64,000 bases of DNA. It comes from Carboxylicivirga mesophila (GTDB lineage Bacteria; Bacteroidota; Bacteroidia; Bacteroidales; Marinilabiliaceae). Positions 8,802 to 18,414 of this stretch are shown in pieces. The stretch is taken from positions 1 through 64,000 of the forward strand of contig NZ_JAGUCN010000001.1 in NCBI RefSeq assembly GCF_018271975.1, given 5' to 3'. The notes beneath the pieces are model-generated. The model saw only the letters and a program-made list of their open reading frames with translations. It had not been told where the DNA came from and ran no database searches. Both the position numbers and the translations under genes were made by a program. Each line of letters opens with the position of its first letter. Position 1 is the first letter of the stretch.

Positions 8802-9941
8802 ATGCCTGTTGTACTCAAACCATATCTCAAATTAGTAGCGTTGGCACTGGTTTGCTCTTGTTTTCTAATGGCTTGTTCCGATGAAGAATCATCAGGCGAC
8901 TTGTCCTTTGAATTGGTACCCGATGTGGGCGAAATTCCGGTTAACGGCGGGCAATACGAATTACACATTAAAACAAGCTCAGGCTGGACAGTAGAAGAAA
9001 ATGCTGATTGGCTATCAAGCTCGTTGCGATATGGTGATGGAGATGCAGTTGTTACGATAACCGTAGATGCCAACAGTGGCAGTAAGCGGGGTGAGAATAT
9101 TAAAATAGCAACCCGCGATGTAACGGATTATTTATACCTTGTTCAGAGTGGTGTTGATGATTCAAATACCGGTAACGGAGGAAATACTGGTTTAGGCGAT
9201 ATTTCAAAGCGCATCGAAATACCCGAGTTGTCAGGCGGTGATGATGCATTGTTTATAACTCATTCTACCGATTATAAAGGTAAAAATATAACCAACTTCA
9301 GCTTGGAGTACAGTAAGTCGAAGCGGCACGCCAAGTGGGTAGCTTTTACCTATTACAACGAAACGGCGGGCAATAATGTAAACCGCACAGATGCCTGGGG
9401 TGATGATCCTAAAGTGCCTCAGGAGTATCGCTCGCAACGCTCTGATTTTTATGGTTATGATCGGGGACATATTGTCGCTTCCTCAGATCGGGTATATAGC
9501 CGCGAAGCCAACGAGCAGACTTTCTACTATTCCAATATGACGCCTATGTATGGTCATTTTAACCGAAATATCTGGACAAAATTTGAAGAAGTACTTAGAA
9601 ACTGGGGGCGTAGTGCATCATTCAGAGACACCTTGTATGTGGTCAAAGGAGGCACGCTTGATAAGGTGATTGGATACACTTCGGCAGGAACTTATGTGCC
9701 GGTGCCCAAATATTATTACATGGCTTTGGTGAATTATAAGAATAAGAAATATACCGGTCTGGCTTTTTGGATAGAGCACACAAAAGACCAAGATGCAGGA
9801 AGTATTATGGTTAATGATTTTGCCATTAGCATCGACGACCTTGAGAGTAAGACAGGTATTAACTTTTTTCCAAACTTGCCTGATGACATCGAAAATGATA
9901 TTGAATCCAGGCTCGATAAGTCGCTTTGGGGAGGCATGTAA
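8802..9941 (+). CDS. BACON-domain lipoprotein DNA/RNA non-specific endonuclease
   Basis: The ATG at 8802 is preferred over the upstream in-frame TTG at 8781, because it lies 4 bp after the preceding gene and gives a clean lipoprotein signal ending FLMAC25. Residues about 35-117 are a BACON beta-sandwich (SGWTVEENADWL). Residues about 150-375 are a NUC1-type His-Me finger nuclease, with YDRGHIVASSDR carrying the catalytic DRGH and NMTPMYGHFNRNIW supplying the metal-binding Asn. Lipid anchoring and the BACON domain suggest a surface-exposed, substrate-attached enzyme cleaving DNA and RNA endonucleolytically. It is the third nuclease fold in this 10-kb cluster. A terminator follows at 10068. Confidence 0.93.
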   Translation: MPVVLKPYLKLVALALVCSCFLMACSDEESSGDLSFELVPDVGEIPVNGGQYELHIKTSSGWTVEENADWLSSSLRYGDGDAVVTITVDANSGSKRGENIKIATRDVTDYLYLVQSGVDDSNTGNGGNTGLGDISKRIEIPELSGGDDALFITHSTDYKGKNITNFSLEYSKSKRHAKWVAFTYYNETAGNNVNRTDAWGDDPKVPQEYRSQRSDFYGYDRGHIVASSDRVYSREANEQTFYYSNMTPMYGHFNRNIWTKFEEVLRNWGRSASFRDTLYVVKGGTLDKVIGYTSAGTYVPVPKYYYMALVNYKNKKYTGLAFWIEHTKDQDAGSIMVNDFAISIDDLESKTGINFFPNLPDDIENDIESRLDKSLWGGM

Positions 9942-10067
9942 TACCATTTAAATACAACAATGCGCTGGTATATGCCGAGAAATACTCATCGTATCTTTAA
10001 GAGTGAAACGAACTAAAGGCCGATTTTGAATAGTAATCTGTATAATCTCTTTACCAAACAATATCAC

Positions 10068-10094
10068 AGCCACTCCAAAACAGGGTGGCTTTTT
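10068..10094 (+). terminator. Probable terminator downstream of the BACON nuclease gene
   Basis: AGCCAC at 10068-10073 pairs with GTGGCT at 10085-10090, followed by TTTT. It closes the nuclease cluster before the hydrolase gene at 10136. Confidence 0.65.
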
Positions 10095-10135
10095 CATAAA
10101 ATACTTTTTAACTTATTGGGGACAAAACAGATAAA

Positions 10136-10960
10136 ATGCTCAATAAGAAAAACCGCCATAGTATTATCATTCAAAATCATGAACTGGTATACTACCGCAT
10201 TGGTAATGGTGAACCATTACTGTTGGTGCATGGCATTACCACCTATTCATTTATTTGGCAAAGAGTGGTGCCATTTCTTGAAAATCGCTACGAACTGATT
10301 ATTGTTGATTTATTGGGGTGTGGTGATTCAGCTAAATCTATTGATGTTGCGTTTTCACTTAAGAATCATGCTAAAATCCTCGCTGAGCTACTGGAAGCTC
10401 TGCATATTAACAAAGTGCATCTTGTAGGTCACGATGTGGGCGGAGGTATTTGTCAGATTATGGCGGTCAGCCACGCAGAGGTGGCATTAAGTCTGACGGT
10501 AATTAATACAGTTGCCTACGATTTTTGGCCGGTTCAGCCAATTATTTCAATGCGAACGCCGATCATCAGGCAGCTGGCCATGGCTTCACTCGATCTGGGA
10601 GCCTTTCGTTTTATAGTCAAACGAGGCCTGTATTACAGAGAAAGACTCACTAATGAACTGATGAACTATTTCTGGTATCCCATGAAAACAAGTGCTGGTC
10701 GCAAGGCTTTCCTGCACTTTGCGCATTGCCTGGATAATAGAGACTTAATAGAGATTGTTGACGACATTGAGCACCTGCAAATACCTGTTTTGATAATACG
10801 TGGTGATAAGGATGTGTACCTGAGCAAACAAATTGCAGAGAAACTGCACCAAAGTATTAAGGGAAGCCAGCTAAAGGTTGTTGCTACAGGCGGGCATTTC
10901 ATTCAGGAAGATGAACCAGCTGTGATTGCCAGGTATATTGATGAATTTATATCTGTATAA
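10136..10960 (+). CDS. Alpha/beta hydrolase with Asp nucleophile elbow (dehalogenase/epoxide-hydrolase-like)
   Basis: The 274-residue cytosolic protein has no signal peptide. It shows an alpha/beta hydrolase fold: HGITTYSFIW (about 35-44, oxyanion region), the nucleophile elbow GHDVGG with Asp100, an acid candidate in RGDKD (Asp224 or Asp226) and the catalytic His254 in GGHFIQED. Asp at the elbow is typical of haloalkane dehalogenases and epoxide hydrolases rather than Ser esterases, but the usual HGxP motif is HGIT here, so the reaction is uncertain. Its TAA stop is immediately followed by the ATG of a PAS histidine kinase, indicating co-expression. The pairing recalls the RsbQ-RsbP hydrolase/PAS arrangement of Bacillus (an analogy only). 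Confidence 0.85.
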   Translation: MLNKKNRHSIIIQNHELVYYRIGNGEPLLLVHGITTYSFIWQRVVPFLENRYELIIVDLLGCGDSAKSIDVAFSLKNHAKILAELLEALHINKVHLVGHDVGGGICQIMAVSHAEVALSLTVINTVAYDFWPVQPIISMRTPIIRQLAMASLDLGAFRFIVKRGLYYRERLTNELMNYFWYPMKTSAGRKAFLHFAHCLDNRDLIEIVDDIEHLQIPVLIIRGDKDVYLSKQIAEKLHQSIKGSQLKVVATGGHFIQEDEPAVIARYIDEFISV

Positions 10961-12709
10961 ATGGCAGCGGATAAGGAAATATTAAGGCGCTTAGAGCTTC
11001 GCATTAAAGAACTGGAGGAAGAGAATAATTCCCTTTCTGATCAGGTTGAAGAGATGTTGCTAATTAACCTTATCAACGAAAGCTTCGATGAGATAACCGA
11101 TGAAGGAAGGCTTTTGACTGCCGTCCTGGAGAAAATATCGGTGCTTAAAGATATCCCATATTGTGCTTGCTTTGAGTTTAGTGAGACTAGCTATAATTGT
11201 TTGGCTCAATATTGCTCCTTCTATACAAATGAGCCTTGCCTCAGTACCGTTTCCATATCAGGTGAATTATTAAAAGAGCTGAATACTCAATCTATATTCC
11301 GGACAAATTTAATTCAAAACCCAGGTTTGGTGACATTCGACTCTAAAAGTGCTTTTCACCCGGGTGAGATGCTGGCCATTACCTTTCAAACACGGGCCTT
11401 GAATCATGGGGTGTTTATTTTTGTTTGCGATGGCAAGCCATCAGGGCCACTAAAGAATGATTTGTTGCCTTTTTATCAGATAATCCGGATAGTTACAGAT
11501 AAATGGGACCGAATCAGTTTAATGAAAGAGCTAAGACAGCTCAATAAGGAACTGGAGAAACGCGTTGAAGAACGTACCAACTTATTTAAGCAAAGTGAGG
11601 AGAAGTACCGTCAGCTGTTTGATATGGCTACTGATGCTATTTTTTTGTGGGAAATTGATAATAAAGGAAAGGTTTTAGGCTGTAAGGAGATGAATGACGC
11701 GGTGCTGAAGATGACGGGCTACAATAAAGACGATTTACAATCCCTCAACCTGTTTTCTCTGTTAGCAGATACCTACACACCTAAAGAGCGAAAGGTATTT
11801 GAGAAAGATTTTGCCCGGCAAAGTGGTATTCTGGAAGCATCATTCAACACCAGGATAGGCCTTATTCCGCTTGAGCTGCATTTTAGGCGCATAAAACTGG
11901 ATAATAAGCAAATGGTATTGGCGATTGCCCGTGACGTAAGCGAACGACAAGCCTACGAAAAACAAATAATTGAGGCCAAAAATAAAGCGGTGGAATCCGA
12001 AAAACTGAAGTCTGCCTTCTTAGCTAACATGAGTCACGAGATAAGAACGCCCATGAATGCCATTATTGGTTTCAGTGAGCTGCTCTATCAGGATGAATCC
12101 ATGCCAGGTGAAGTGAAACTATATGCAGACATCATCTTTAAAAACAGTCTTCATTTACTGAATCTGATTAATGACATTGTTGATTACTCAAAAATAGAAG
12201 CCGAACAAGTTACTATTTGCAATGAAGCCATCAATGTCAATGAATTGATATCAGAACTGTCTATCAATATGATATCTATTCTCCATCAATTGTCTAAAAG
12301 TCATATTGATGTGTTAACCCATACGCCATTGATTGATAGTGAAGCGGTAATTATTAACGATAAAACACGACTTCGACAGGTGTTTACCAACCTGATTAAT
12401 AATGCCATTAAGTTTACTCAACAAGGATTTATTGAAATAGGCTATCAATACAATAATCAAGATTATCTGGAGTTTTATGTACGCGATTCTGGCATTGGAA
12501 TTGCCACCGAAAACCAGAAGAAGGTGTTTGAACGCTTTGTTCAGGTCAGGGATGCTAAAACAAGCAGTGCCGGTGGTACAGGATTGGGTTTGGCCATTTG
12601 CTCTAATCTGGTGGAACGTATGAATGGACAATTGTGCCTCGAATCAAGTATTGGTGAAGGATCGACCTTTTGGTTTAAGTTGCCATACAATAAAACTAAT
12701 GAGTCATAA
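10961..12709 (+). CDS. PAS-domain sensor histidine kinase
   Basis: A 582-residue protein without obvious membrane segments. It has an N-terminal coiled coil (about 5-35), a GAF-like region (about 40-185) containing several cysteines (CACFEF, NCLAQYC), a second coiled coil (about 190-212, RVEERT) and a PAS domain (about 215-330). HisKA follows (phospho-acceptor His359 in MSHEIRTP), then HATPase_c (about 465-578, with N box NLINNAIKFT, DSGIGI and GGTGLGLAI). No receiver domain is fused and no response regulator is adjacent. It starts directly at the stop of the alpha/beta hydrolase gene, so the hydrolase product or substrate may be its signal (inference). Confidence 0.92.
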   Translation: MAADKEILRRLELRIKELEEENNSLSDQVEEMLLINLINESFDEITDEGRLLTAVLEKISVLKDIPYCACFEFSETSYNCLAQYCSFYTNEPCLSTVSISGELLKELNTQSIFRTNLIQNPGLVTFDSKSAFHPGEMLAITFQTRALNHGVFIFVCDGKPSGPLKNDLLPFYQIIRIVTDKWDRISLMKELRQLNKELEKRVEERTNLFKQSEEKYRQLFDMATDAIFLWEIDNKGKVLGCKEMNDAVLKMTGYNKDDLQSLNLFSLLADTYTPKERKVFEKDFARQSGILEASFNTRIGLIPLELHFRRIKLDNKQMVLAIARDVSERQAYEKQIIEAKNKAVESEKLKSAFLANMSHEIRTPMNAIIGFSELLYQDESMPGEVKLYADIIFKNSLHLLNLINDIVDYSKIEAEQVTICNEAINVNELISELSINMISILHQLSKSHIDVLTHTPLIDSEAVIINDKTRLRQVFTNLINNAIKFTQQGFIEIGYQYNNQDYLEFYVRDSGIGIATENQKKVFERFVQVRDAKTSSAGGTGLGLAICSNLVERMNGQLCLESSIGEGSTFWFKLPYNKTNES

Positions 12710-12718
12710 TAGATTGAT

Positions 12719-12752
12719 TGCCATATTATAGAACATGGCATTGGATTTTTTA
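12719..12752 (+). terminator. Possible terminator after the PAS kinase gene
   Basis: TGCCAT at 12719-12724 pairs with ATGGCA at 12735-12740, followed by a T-rich tract. The stem is short, so support is moderate. Confidence 0.5.
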
Positions 12753-12791
12753 TTAGTTTTAAATGTCTGTAATCCTCTAAACAATTAGTTC

Positions 12792-15700
12792 TTGGGCTTA
12801 AAAACTTCGATAACAGCCATACTGATTGCTGTAGTGCTGCAATGTACTACAGCTAATGTTCGTGGCTTAAAATTTAAGCATCTGGATATTGATGAAGGCC
12901 TTTCTAATAATTATGTGACATCGGTACTTAAAGACTCCAAAGGATTTATTTGGGTGGGTACTTTTGATGGTTTAAACCGTTACGATGGCTATCAAATTCA
13001 GGCTTTTAATAGTTATGGCGAAGATGAACTGTTGTTGAGTAGCAACATCATCAACTGCCTGTTTGAAGATTCAAAGGGCAACCTGTGGATAGGCACCATG
13101 GGTGGAGGGCTTAATTGTCTTGATGCAGCGCGCAGAAACGTTAGTGTCTATGAATATGACTCGCTGCAAAACAGCATTGCCTCTAATCATATTTTTGATT
13201 TAACCGAAGACGCACTGGGAAACATATGGATAGCTACAGGAGGTGGAGTGAATAAGTATAACCCGATCACAAACCATTTTGAAATATATGCATTAGCGGA
13301 AGGATTAAGTAATGTCAATGTGGTATCGGTGACTTTGCTCAACAATAATGTTTACGCAGGTATGTATGGTGGTGGAGTAGATGTGCTGCATGCTGAAACG
13401 GGGGAAATTAAACCATTGGATGAGGAGGCCAGGATGTCGCTCGATGAACATGTTCTTAATGTATTTGTGGATAGTGATGGACTACTTTGGATTGCTTCTG
13501 AAAAGCAGGGCTTATGGTGCTTTAATCCATCTGATAATGCGCATGTGCATTATACAAGTAAGGAAGGACAATATAGCTTTCTGGAGAACAACTTTCCGGT
13601 TTGTATTACTGAAGATAAGCGTAGGCGAATATGGGTATCTACCGATAAAGGGGGACTTTACTGCTTCGATAAAGCCACACAATTATTTAGTAATCTGCAA
13701 AATAATCCTGTGATAGATGAAAGCCTTAAATCCAATGCTTTAACCAAAATATTGATTGATGACAATAACTTACTTTGGGTAGGTACCTACGATAAGGGAG
13801 TCTGCTACAGTAACCTTAATCAGGAGGGTATTGTTCATATTACGCATCAAATGAATCAACCGGGTTCGCTTTCAGATAGAAGTGTAAATTGTATCTATGA
13901 AGACAGTGACGGGGAAATATGGATTGGTACCGAAAATGGTCTTAACAGGGCAGATAACAAGTTTAATACCGAAGAGAAGTTTTATCGTACAAATGGGCTA
14001 AGTGATAATGTAGGTTTAAGTATTCTGGAAACAACTAGCGGCGAATTGTGGATAGGTACATACACTGGTGGGATAAGCATTTATAATAAACAATCCGGAG
14101 ACTTTCGCTATCTGAAAAAGTCTGAGAGTAGTGAAGAGGAAGGTATTTCCAGTGATTTTGTAAGGGCTTTATTCCAGGACTCCATGGGATTGATATGGAT
14201 TGGAACTGTAAGAGGTGGTTTAGATGTGTTTGATCCCCAAACAGGTACAATTACTCATTACCCCAATACACATAACGAGCGAAGATATTTGAATAGCAGT
14301 AACGTATTGTCGCTTCTTGAAGATAAACAGCATAATATATGGATAGCAACCTATGGAGGCGGAGTTAATGTTTATCATCGGGCAACAGGCACATTCTCCT
14401 ATATCCAGAACGATAAAAACAATCCGCAGTCCCTTTCAAGCGACCAGGTAACTTGTCAACTGATTGATAGCAATGGTGACTATTGGGTGGGTACCAATTT
14501 TGGACTCAATAGGATGAATGCAGATAATGAAACATTTACCGTTTATTATATTGAGGATGGGTTGGCCAGTAATTCAATCGTTGGACTGGTGGAAGATGAA
14601 AATAATAATCTCTGGATCACCACGCAAAACGGATTATCAATATACAATTTAAAAACAGGCTTGTTTAGCAACTTTTTCAAGGAAGATGGTCTTCAGGAAA
14701 ACGTGTTCCATTACAATGCGGTTGCCAAATTGCGGGATGGTTCCATTGTATGCGGTGGGATCAACGGATTAAATGTATTTGAGCCCAATATAAATATTGA
14801 AAGACGAAAACCTCAGCCGGTTATAATCACTGGGTTATCCATTTTTAATAATCAGGTTAGTTTTGGGACATTGGCGGATGGTCGCGAAATATTCAAGGGA
14901 AAGCTTAGCGAGGCTAAAAGAATCAACCTATCACACAAGGATAGGCTATTTGAGATAAGTTATTCGACCCTCGAATACAGGAATCCCAAGCAAACAGTTT
15001 TTCATTATAAAATAGACGAACTACATGATAACTGGATTCACCTTGGGAATGAAAATACTATATCTTTTCACAACCTTCGACCAGATGATTACACATTCAG
15101 AATAAAATCAACCACATCAAATTCAAAGCTGGAAAGCGATGAAACGGTTTTAACCATCAGTATAAAGCCACCTTTTTATGGAACTGTTTGGTTTTTCATG
15201 CTGGTGGGGATTGTTCTGCTGACATTGGTTATTGCCATTTATCTGATTAAAAACAGAAACGCACGCATCAAAAGGAAACTTCTTGAAAAAACAGTAGCAG
15301 AGAAAACCAGGGAGCTTTCAAAAGCCTATGAAAAGCTTGAGAAACAAAATGATAGTTTAGAACGAAAAGTTAACGAACGTACCAGGGACTTGCTGCTGGC
15401 AAAAGAAAAGGCTGAAAAGGCTGATGCTCTAAAAACAGCATTTTTGGCCAATATGAGTCATGAGATTCGTACACCCATGAATGCTATTTTGGGCTTTGTT
15501 GATTTACTGATTAATGTAGATGTGCCGGAAGAAGAGAGTGACTATTTCAAAGAGTTGATACAATCCAACGGTGTTACGCTAATGCGTTTGATTGATGATA
15601 TAATGGATTTGGCACGTATTGAGTCTGGTGATTTTAAGATTCAAAAGACACACTTTGAAATCACTCAGGAAATTGAGAAGATTGCTTCCAATTATATTGA

Positions 15701-16112
15701 TGGCAACAGTGAAATAAATGAGGGGGTGCGGTTCATCTATAACAAATTGGAACAGCCTCAGGAAGTGTTTACCGATAGAATCCGACTTCGCCAGATTATC
15801 ACCAACCTTATTAATAATGCCATAAAGTTTACCGAGAAAGGGTGGATAAAGTTTAACTATTCCATTCAGGATGGCAGGATGTATGGCTTTGTGCAAGACA
15901 CCGGAATAGGTATCCCATCGCATGAGATTGGGAATATCTTTAACCGTTTTAATAAGTTGGAAGGCTATTCTGAGAAAGTCTACCGGGGAACCGGTTTGGG
16001 ACTGGCCATTACCAAAGGCCTGGCAAAGCAGCTGGGTGGTAATATTAAGGTAGAAAGCGAAAAAGGAAAAGGTTCCACCTTCTACTTTAATATTAAAATT
16101 ACAGAGGACTAA
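12792..16112 (+). CDS. Two-component sensor with beta-propeller sensor, Y_Y_Y domain and histidine kinase
   Basis: TTG start: an in-frame TAG lies 6 bp upstream and there is no ATG for over 300 bp, while the TTG start yields a signal peptide (about 1-25). About a dozen Reg_prop repeats (pattern DSKGFIWVGTFDGLNRYD) build periplasmic propellers up to about residue 670. A Y_Y_Y domain (about 700-770) and one membrane segment (about 797-820) follow, then a coiled coil, HisKA (His890 in MSHEIRTP) and HATPase_c ending at residue 1106. The sensor half matches the hybrid two-component systems that control polysaccharide loci in Bacteroidota, but the receiver and AraC output domains are missing, so a separate regulator must act. 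It overlaps radA tail to tail by 4 bp. Confidence 0.92.
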   Translation: MGLKTSITAILIAVVLQCTTANVRGLKFKHLDIDEGLSNNYVTSVLKDSKGFIWVGTFDGLNRYDGYQIQAFNSYGEDELLLSSNIINCLFEDSKGNLWIGTMGGGLNCLDAARRNVSVYEYDSLQNSIASNHIFDLTEDALGNIWIATGGGVNKYNPITNHFEIYALAEGLSNVNVVSVTLLNNNVYAGMYGGGVDVLHAETGEIKPLDEEARMSLDEHVLNVFVDSDGLLWIASEKQGLWCFNPSDNAHVHYTSKEGQYSFLENNFPVCITEDKRRRIWVSTDKGGLYCFDKATQLFSNLQNNPVIDESLKSNALTKILIDDNNLLWVGTYDKGVCYSNLNQEGIVHITHQMNQPGSLSDRSVNCIYEDSDGEIWIGTENGLNRADNKFNTEEKFYRTNGLSDNVGLSILETTSGELWIGTYTGGISIYNKQSGDFRYLKKSESSEEEGISSDFVRALFQDSMGLIWIGTVRGGLDVFDPQTGTITHYPNTHNERRYLNSSNVLSLLEDKQHNIWIATYGGGVNVYHRATGTFSYIQNDKNNPQSLSSDQVTCQLIDSNGDYWVGTNFGLNRMNADNETFTVYYIEDGLASNSIVGLVEDENNNLWITTQNGLSIYNLKTGLFSNFFKEDGLQENVFHYNAVAKLRDGSIVCGGINGLNVFEPNINIERRKPQPVIITGLSIFNNQVSFGTLADGREIFKGKLSEAKRINLSHKDRLFEISYSTLEYRNPKQTVFHYKIDELHDNWIHLGNENTISFHNLRPDDYTFRIKSTTSNSKLESDETVLTISIKPPFYGTVWFFMLVGIVLLTLVIAIYLIKNRNARIKRKLLEKTVAEKTRELSKAYEKLEKQNDSLERKVNERTRDLLLAKEKAEKADALKTAFLANMSHEIRTPMNAILGFVDLLINVDVPEEESDYFKELIQSNGVTLMRLIDDIMDLARIESGDFKIQKTHFEITQEIEKIASNYIDGNSEINEGVRFIYNKLEQPQEVFTDRIRLRQIITNLINNAIKFTEKGWIKFNYSIQDGRMYGFVQDTGIGIPSHEIGNIFNRFNKLEGYSEKVYRGTGLGLAITKGLAKQLGGNIKVESEKGKGSTFYFNIKITED

Positions 16113-17476
16113 GCAAATAGATATTTAAAAGCCTCTTCTATTTTATTGGCTTTAATAACCTGTATATCAAACTTTTTTAGCTCAACACCTTTCACATAGC
16201 TAGGTATAATAATGCTTTTAAACCCTAGTTTTGCAGCTTCGCCGATGCGTTGATCCAATCTGGTTACTGGCCTGATTTCACCCGAGAGTCCCACTTCTCC
16301 GGTCATACATATATCTGGCGAAATGGTCATGTCCATATTCGATGAGAGAACAGATGTAATGACAGCCAGGTCAATAGCCGGATCATTTACTTTAAGTCCT
16401 CCGGCAATATTTAAGAACACATCTTTTTGAGCCAGTTTAAACCCGGCACGTTTCTCAAGAACAGCCAGGAGCATGTTCAATCTTCTCAGGTCGAAACCAG
16501 TAACTGAGCGTTGTGGATTTTGATAAGCAGCTGTACTTGCCAGTGCCTGCACTTCAATTAAGAACGGGCGAACGCCCTCCAGTGCTGCTGAAATTGCAAC
16601 GCCGCTCATCTGTTTTTGCTGAGTGGCCAATAGTAATTCAGAAGGGTTGCTCACTTCGCGAAGGCCACTGCCTAACATTTCAAAGATGCCAATCTCATTG
16701 GTGGAGCCAAAGCGGTTTTTAATGGATCGCAATATACGGTACATATGATGACGATCGCCTTCAAACTGCAACACCACATCTACCATATGCTCCAATACCT
16801 TCGGACCGGCCAGGCTGCCCTCTTTGGTAATGTGGCCAATGAGAAATACCGGGATATGTTTATCCTTGCATACGCGCAATATGGTTGCTGTACATTCACG
16901 TATCTGAGAAACACTGCCAGGAGCCGATTCGATCCTTTCTGTTTCGAGCGTTTGTACCGAGTCAATCACTAGTACGTCAGGCTGCTCATTTTCGATGTGT
17001 TTGATAATATGCTCAACTGATACTTCACTTACCACATGGCAATTATCAGCCGATGCCCCTGATATACGGTCGGCACGAAGCTTTATCTGTTGAGGGCTCT
17101 CTTCACCAGAGACATAAAGTACTTTAACATTGGGCAGGTTAAGGGCTGTTTGTAATACCAGTGTCGATTTTCCTATACCGGGTTCGCCACCAATTAATAC
17201 CATGGCACCAGGCACCAATCCGCCACCTAAAACACGGTTTAGTTCCTCATTTCCTGTACTGAGGCGGGGCATTTCTTCAACCGAAACTTTTGAAACAGGC
17301 ATCGGTTTTGTGCGCTCAGCCAGCACAGTACCTGGCCGACTGTTTTTGGCTTTACCGGTTATCTTGGTTTCCTCAACAAACGTATTCCATTCGCCACAGG
17401 CATAGCATTTACCTTCCCATTTGGGCGATTCATTGCCGCAGTTCTGACACACAAATACCGTTTTCGCTTTAGCCAT
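16109..17476 (-). CDS. radA: DNA repair protein RadA (Sms)
   Basis: The 455-residue RecA-related branch-migration ATPase has the usual layout. An N-terminal zinc finger (Cys10, Cys13, Cys24, Cys27; VCQNCG...CYACGEW) is followed by Walker A GGEPGIGKST (about 92-101), the RadA signature KNRFGSTNEIG (about 254-264) and a C-terminal Lon-protease-like domain (to residue 455). It processes recombination intermediates together with RecA. Length matches the family norm. The stop overlaps the convergent kinase gene by 4 bp. The upstream neighbour on the same strand (rfaE2-like) ends 3 bp before its ATG, indicating an operon. Confidence 0.97.
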   Translation of the reverse strand: MAKAKTVFVCQNCGNESPKWEGKCYACGEWNTFVEETKITGKAKNSRPGTVLAERTKPMPVSKVSVEEMPRLSTGNEELNRVLGGGLVPGAMVLIGGEPGIGKSTLVLQTALNLPNVKVLYVSGEESPQQIKLRADRISGASADNCHVVSEVSVEHIIKHIENEQPDVLVIDSVQTLETERIESAPGSVSQIRECTATILRVCKDKHIPVFLIGHITKEGSLAGPKVLEHMVDVVLQFEGDRHHMYRILRSIKNRFGSTNEIGIFEMLGSGLREVSNPSELLLATQQKQMSGVAISAALEGVRPFLIEVQALASTAAYQNPQRSVTGFDLRRLNMLLAVLEKRAGFKLAQKDVFLNIAGGLKVNDPAIDLAVITSVLSSNMDMTISPDICMTGEVGLSGEIRPVTRLDQRIGEAAKLGFKSIIIPSYVKGVELKKFDIQVIKANKIEEAFKYLFA

Positions 17477-17478
17477 AA

Positions 17479-17973
17479 CTACATGGATGTTTTAATCTTT
17501 TCAACAATAGAGGTAGTAGAAAAGCCTTCGACAAAATCAATGGTTTCTACTTTTCCACCTTTGGCTTTGAGTATGTCATAGCCAACAATGTCTTCAGCTT
17601 TATAATCGCTGCCCTTGACCAAAACATCAGGCTGCAGAGCTTTAATTAGTTCATAGGGGGTATCCTCATCAAAAAAAACGACTAAATCGATGAACTGTAG
17701 GGCAGCCATTAATATGGCTCTGCTTTGTTCATCAACCACAGGGCGTTTCGGGCCCTTCAGGCGTTGAACTGATGCATCGGTATTGAGCCCAAGCACCAAT
17801 TTGCTGCCTTTATCTTTTGCTTTCGACAGATAATCGATATGGCCGCGGTGCACAATGTCGAAACAGCCGTTGGTAAAAACAATGGTGTCTCCGTTAGCGC
17901 TCCAATGCGATACAATCTCCTGGGCGTCGCTGCGTTTTTTTATTTTATTGGTAATGGCATCTAGCTGAGTCAT
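17479..17973 (-). CDS. rfaE2: D-glycero-beta-D-manno-heptose 1-phosphate adenylyltransferase-type nucleotidyltransferase
   Basis: A 164-residue single-domain protein of the cytidylyltransferase fold. [16 protein letters not shown] (about 34-49) carries the HxGH nucleotide-binding motif, with RPVV (about 78-81) and VKGSDYK (about 119-125) following. It matches domain II of HldE/RfaE, which adenylates heptose 1-phosphate for LPS core synthesis. The kinase domain (domain I) is absent and is encoded elsewhere if present. Related cytidylyltransferases (TagD-like) are an alternative. It is translated just upstream of radA, with a 2-bp gap. A terminator of the panC-panD unit precedes it. Confidence 0.88.
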   Translation of the reverse strand: MTQLDAITNKIKKRSDAQEIVSHWSANGDTIVFTNGCFDIVHRGHIDYLSKAKDKGSKLVLGLNTDASVQRLKGPKRPVVDEQSRAILMAALQFIDLVVFFDEDTPYELIKALQPDVLVKGSDYKAEDIVGYDILKAKGGKVETIDFVEGFSTTSIVEKIKTSM

Positions 17974-18001
17974 TGATTAATCTTTTATAATAACTGAAGG
18001 T

Positions 18002-18036
18002 ATAAAAATAACAAAACCCCGACAGGTGCCGGGGTT
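18002..18036 (-). terminator. Terminator downstream of panD
   Basis: AACCCCG at 18015-18021 pairs with CGGGGTT at 18030-18036. On the minus strand the stem is followed by a T-rich tract (18014 down to 18002). Confidence 0.85.
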
Positions 18037-18063
18037 CTAGCTTAATATTTTTAAAAACTGCTT

Positions 18064-18414
18064 TTAAACCAGTGCATTGGTTGCTGTATCCGGAAATACA
18101 AATGTTGGTTTAAACTGCTTGGCTTCTTCTAAAGACATGTGGCAATATGTAATAATAATAACTACATCGCCAACGGCCACTTTACGGGCTGCAGCTCCAT
18201 TCAGGCAGATAACGCCTGATCCTCTTTCGCCTTTGATTACATAAGTTTCAAGGCGCTCTCCATTATTGTTGTTAACAACCTGAACTTTTTCATTTTCAAT
18301 GATGTTGGCTGCGTCCATTAAGTCTTCGTCAATGGTAATGCTTCCAACATAATTCAGATTTGCTTCTGTTACAGAAACGTTGTGTAGTTTTGATTTTACA
18401 ACCTCAACATTCAT
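18064..18414 (-). CDS. panD: Aspartate 1-decarboxylase proenzyme
   Basis: A 116-residue protein making beta-alanine from aspartate for pantothenate synthesis. The self-cleavage site Gly24-Ser25 is present (NYVGSITID), so Ser25 would become the pyruvoyl cofactor. Tyr58-region [10 protein letters not shown] and the GAAARK segment (about 74-79) are conserved. Its start overlaps the end of panC by 11 bp, indicating translational coupling of panC and panD. Length is normal for the family. Confidence 0.97.
   Translation of the reverse strand: MNVEVVKSKLHNVSVTEANLNYVGSITIDEDLMDAANIIENEKVQVVNNNNGERLETYVIKGERGSGVICLNGAAARKVAVGDVVIIITYCHMSLEEAKQFKPTFVFPDTATNALV

Noticed and set aside
1-9941. Canonical SusCD polysaccharide utilisation locus
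   Set aside because: No SusD homologue, no glycoside hydrolase or lyase; the enzymes are nucleases.
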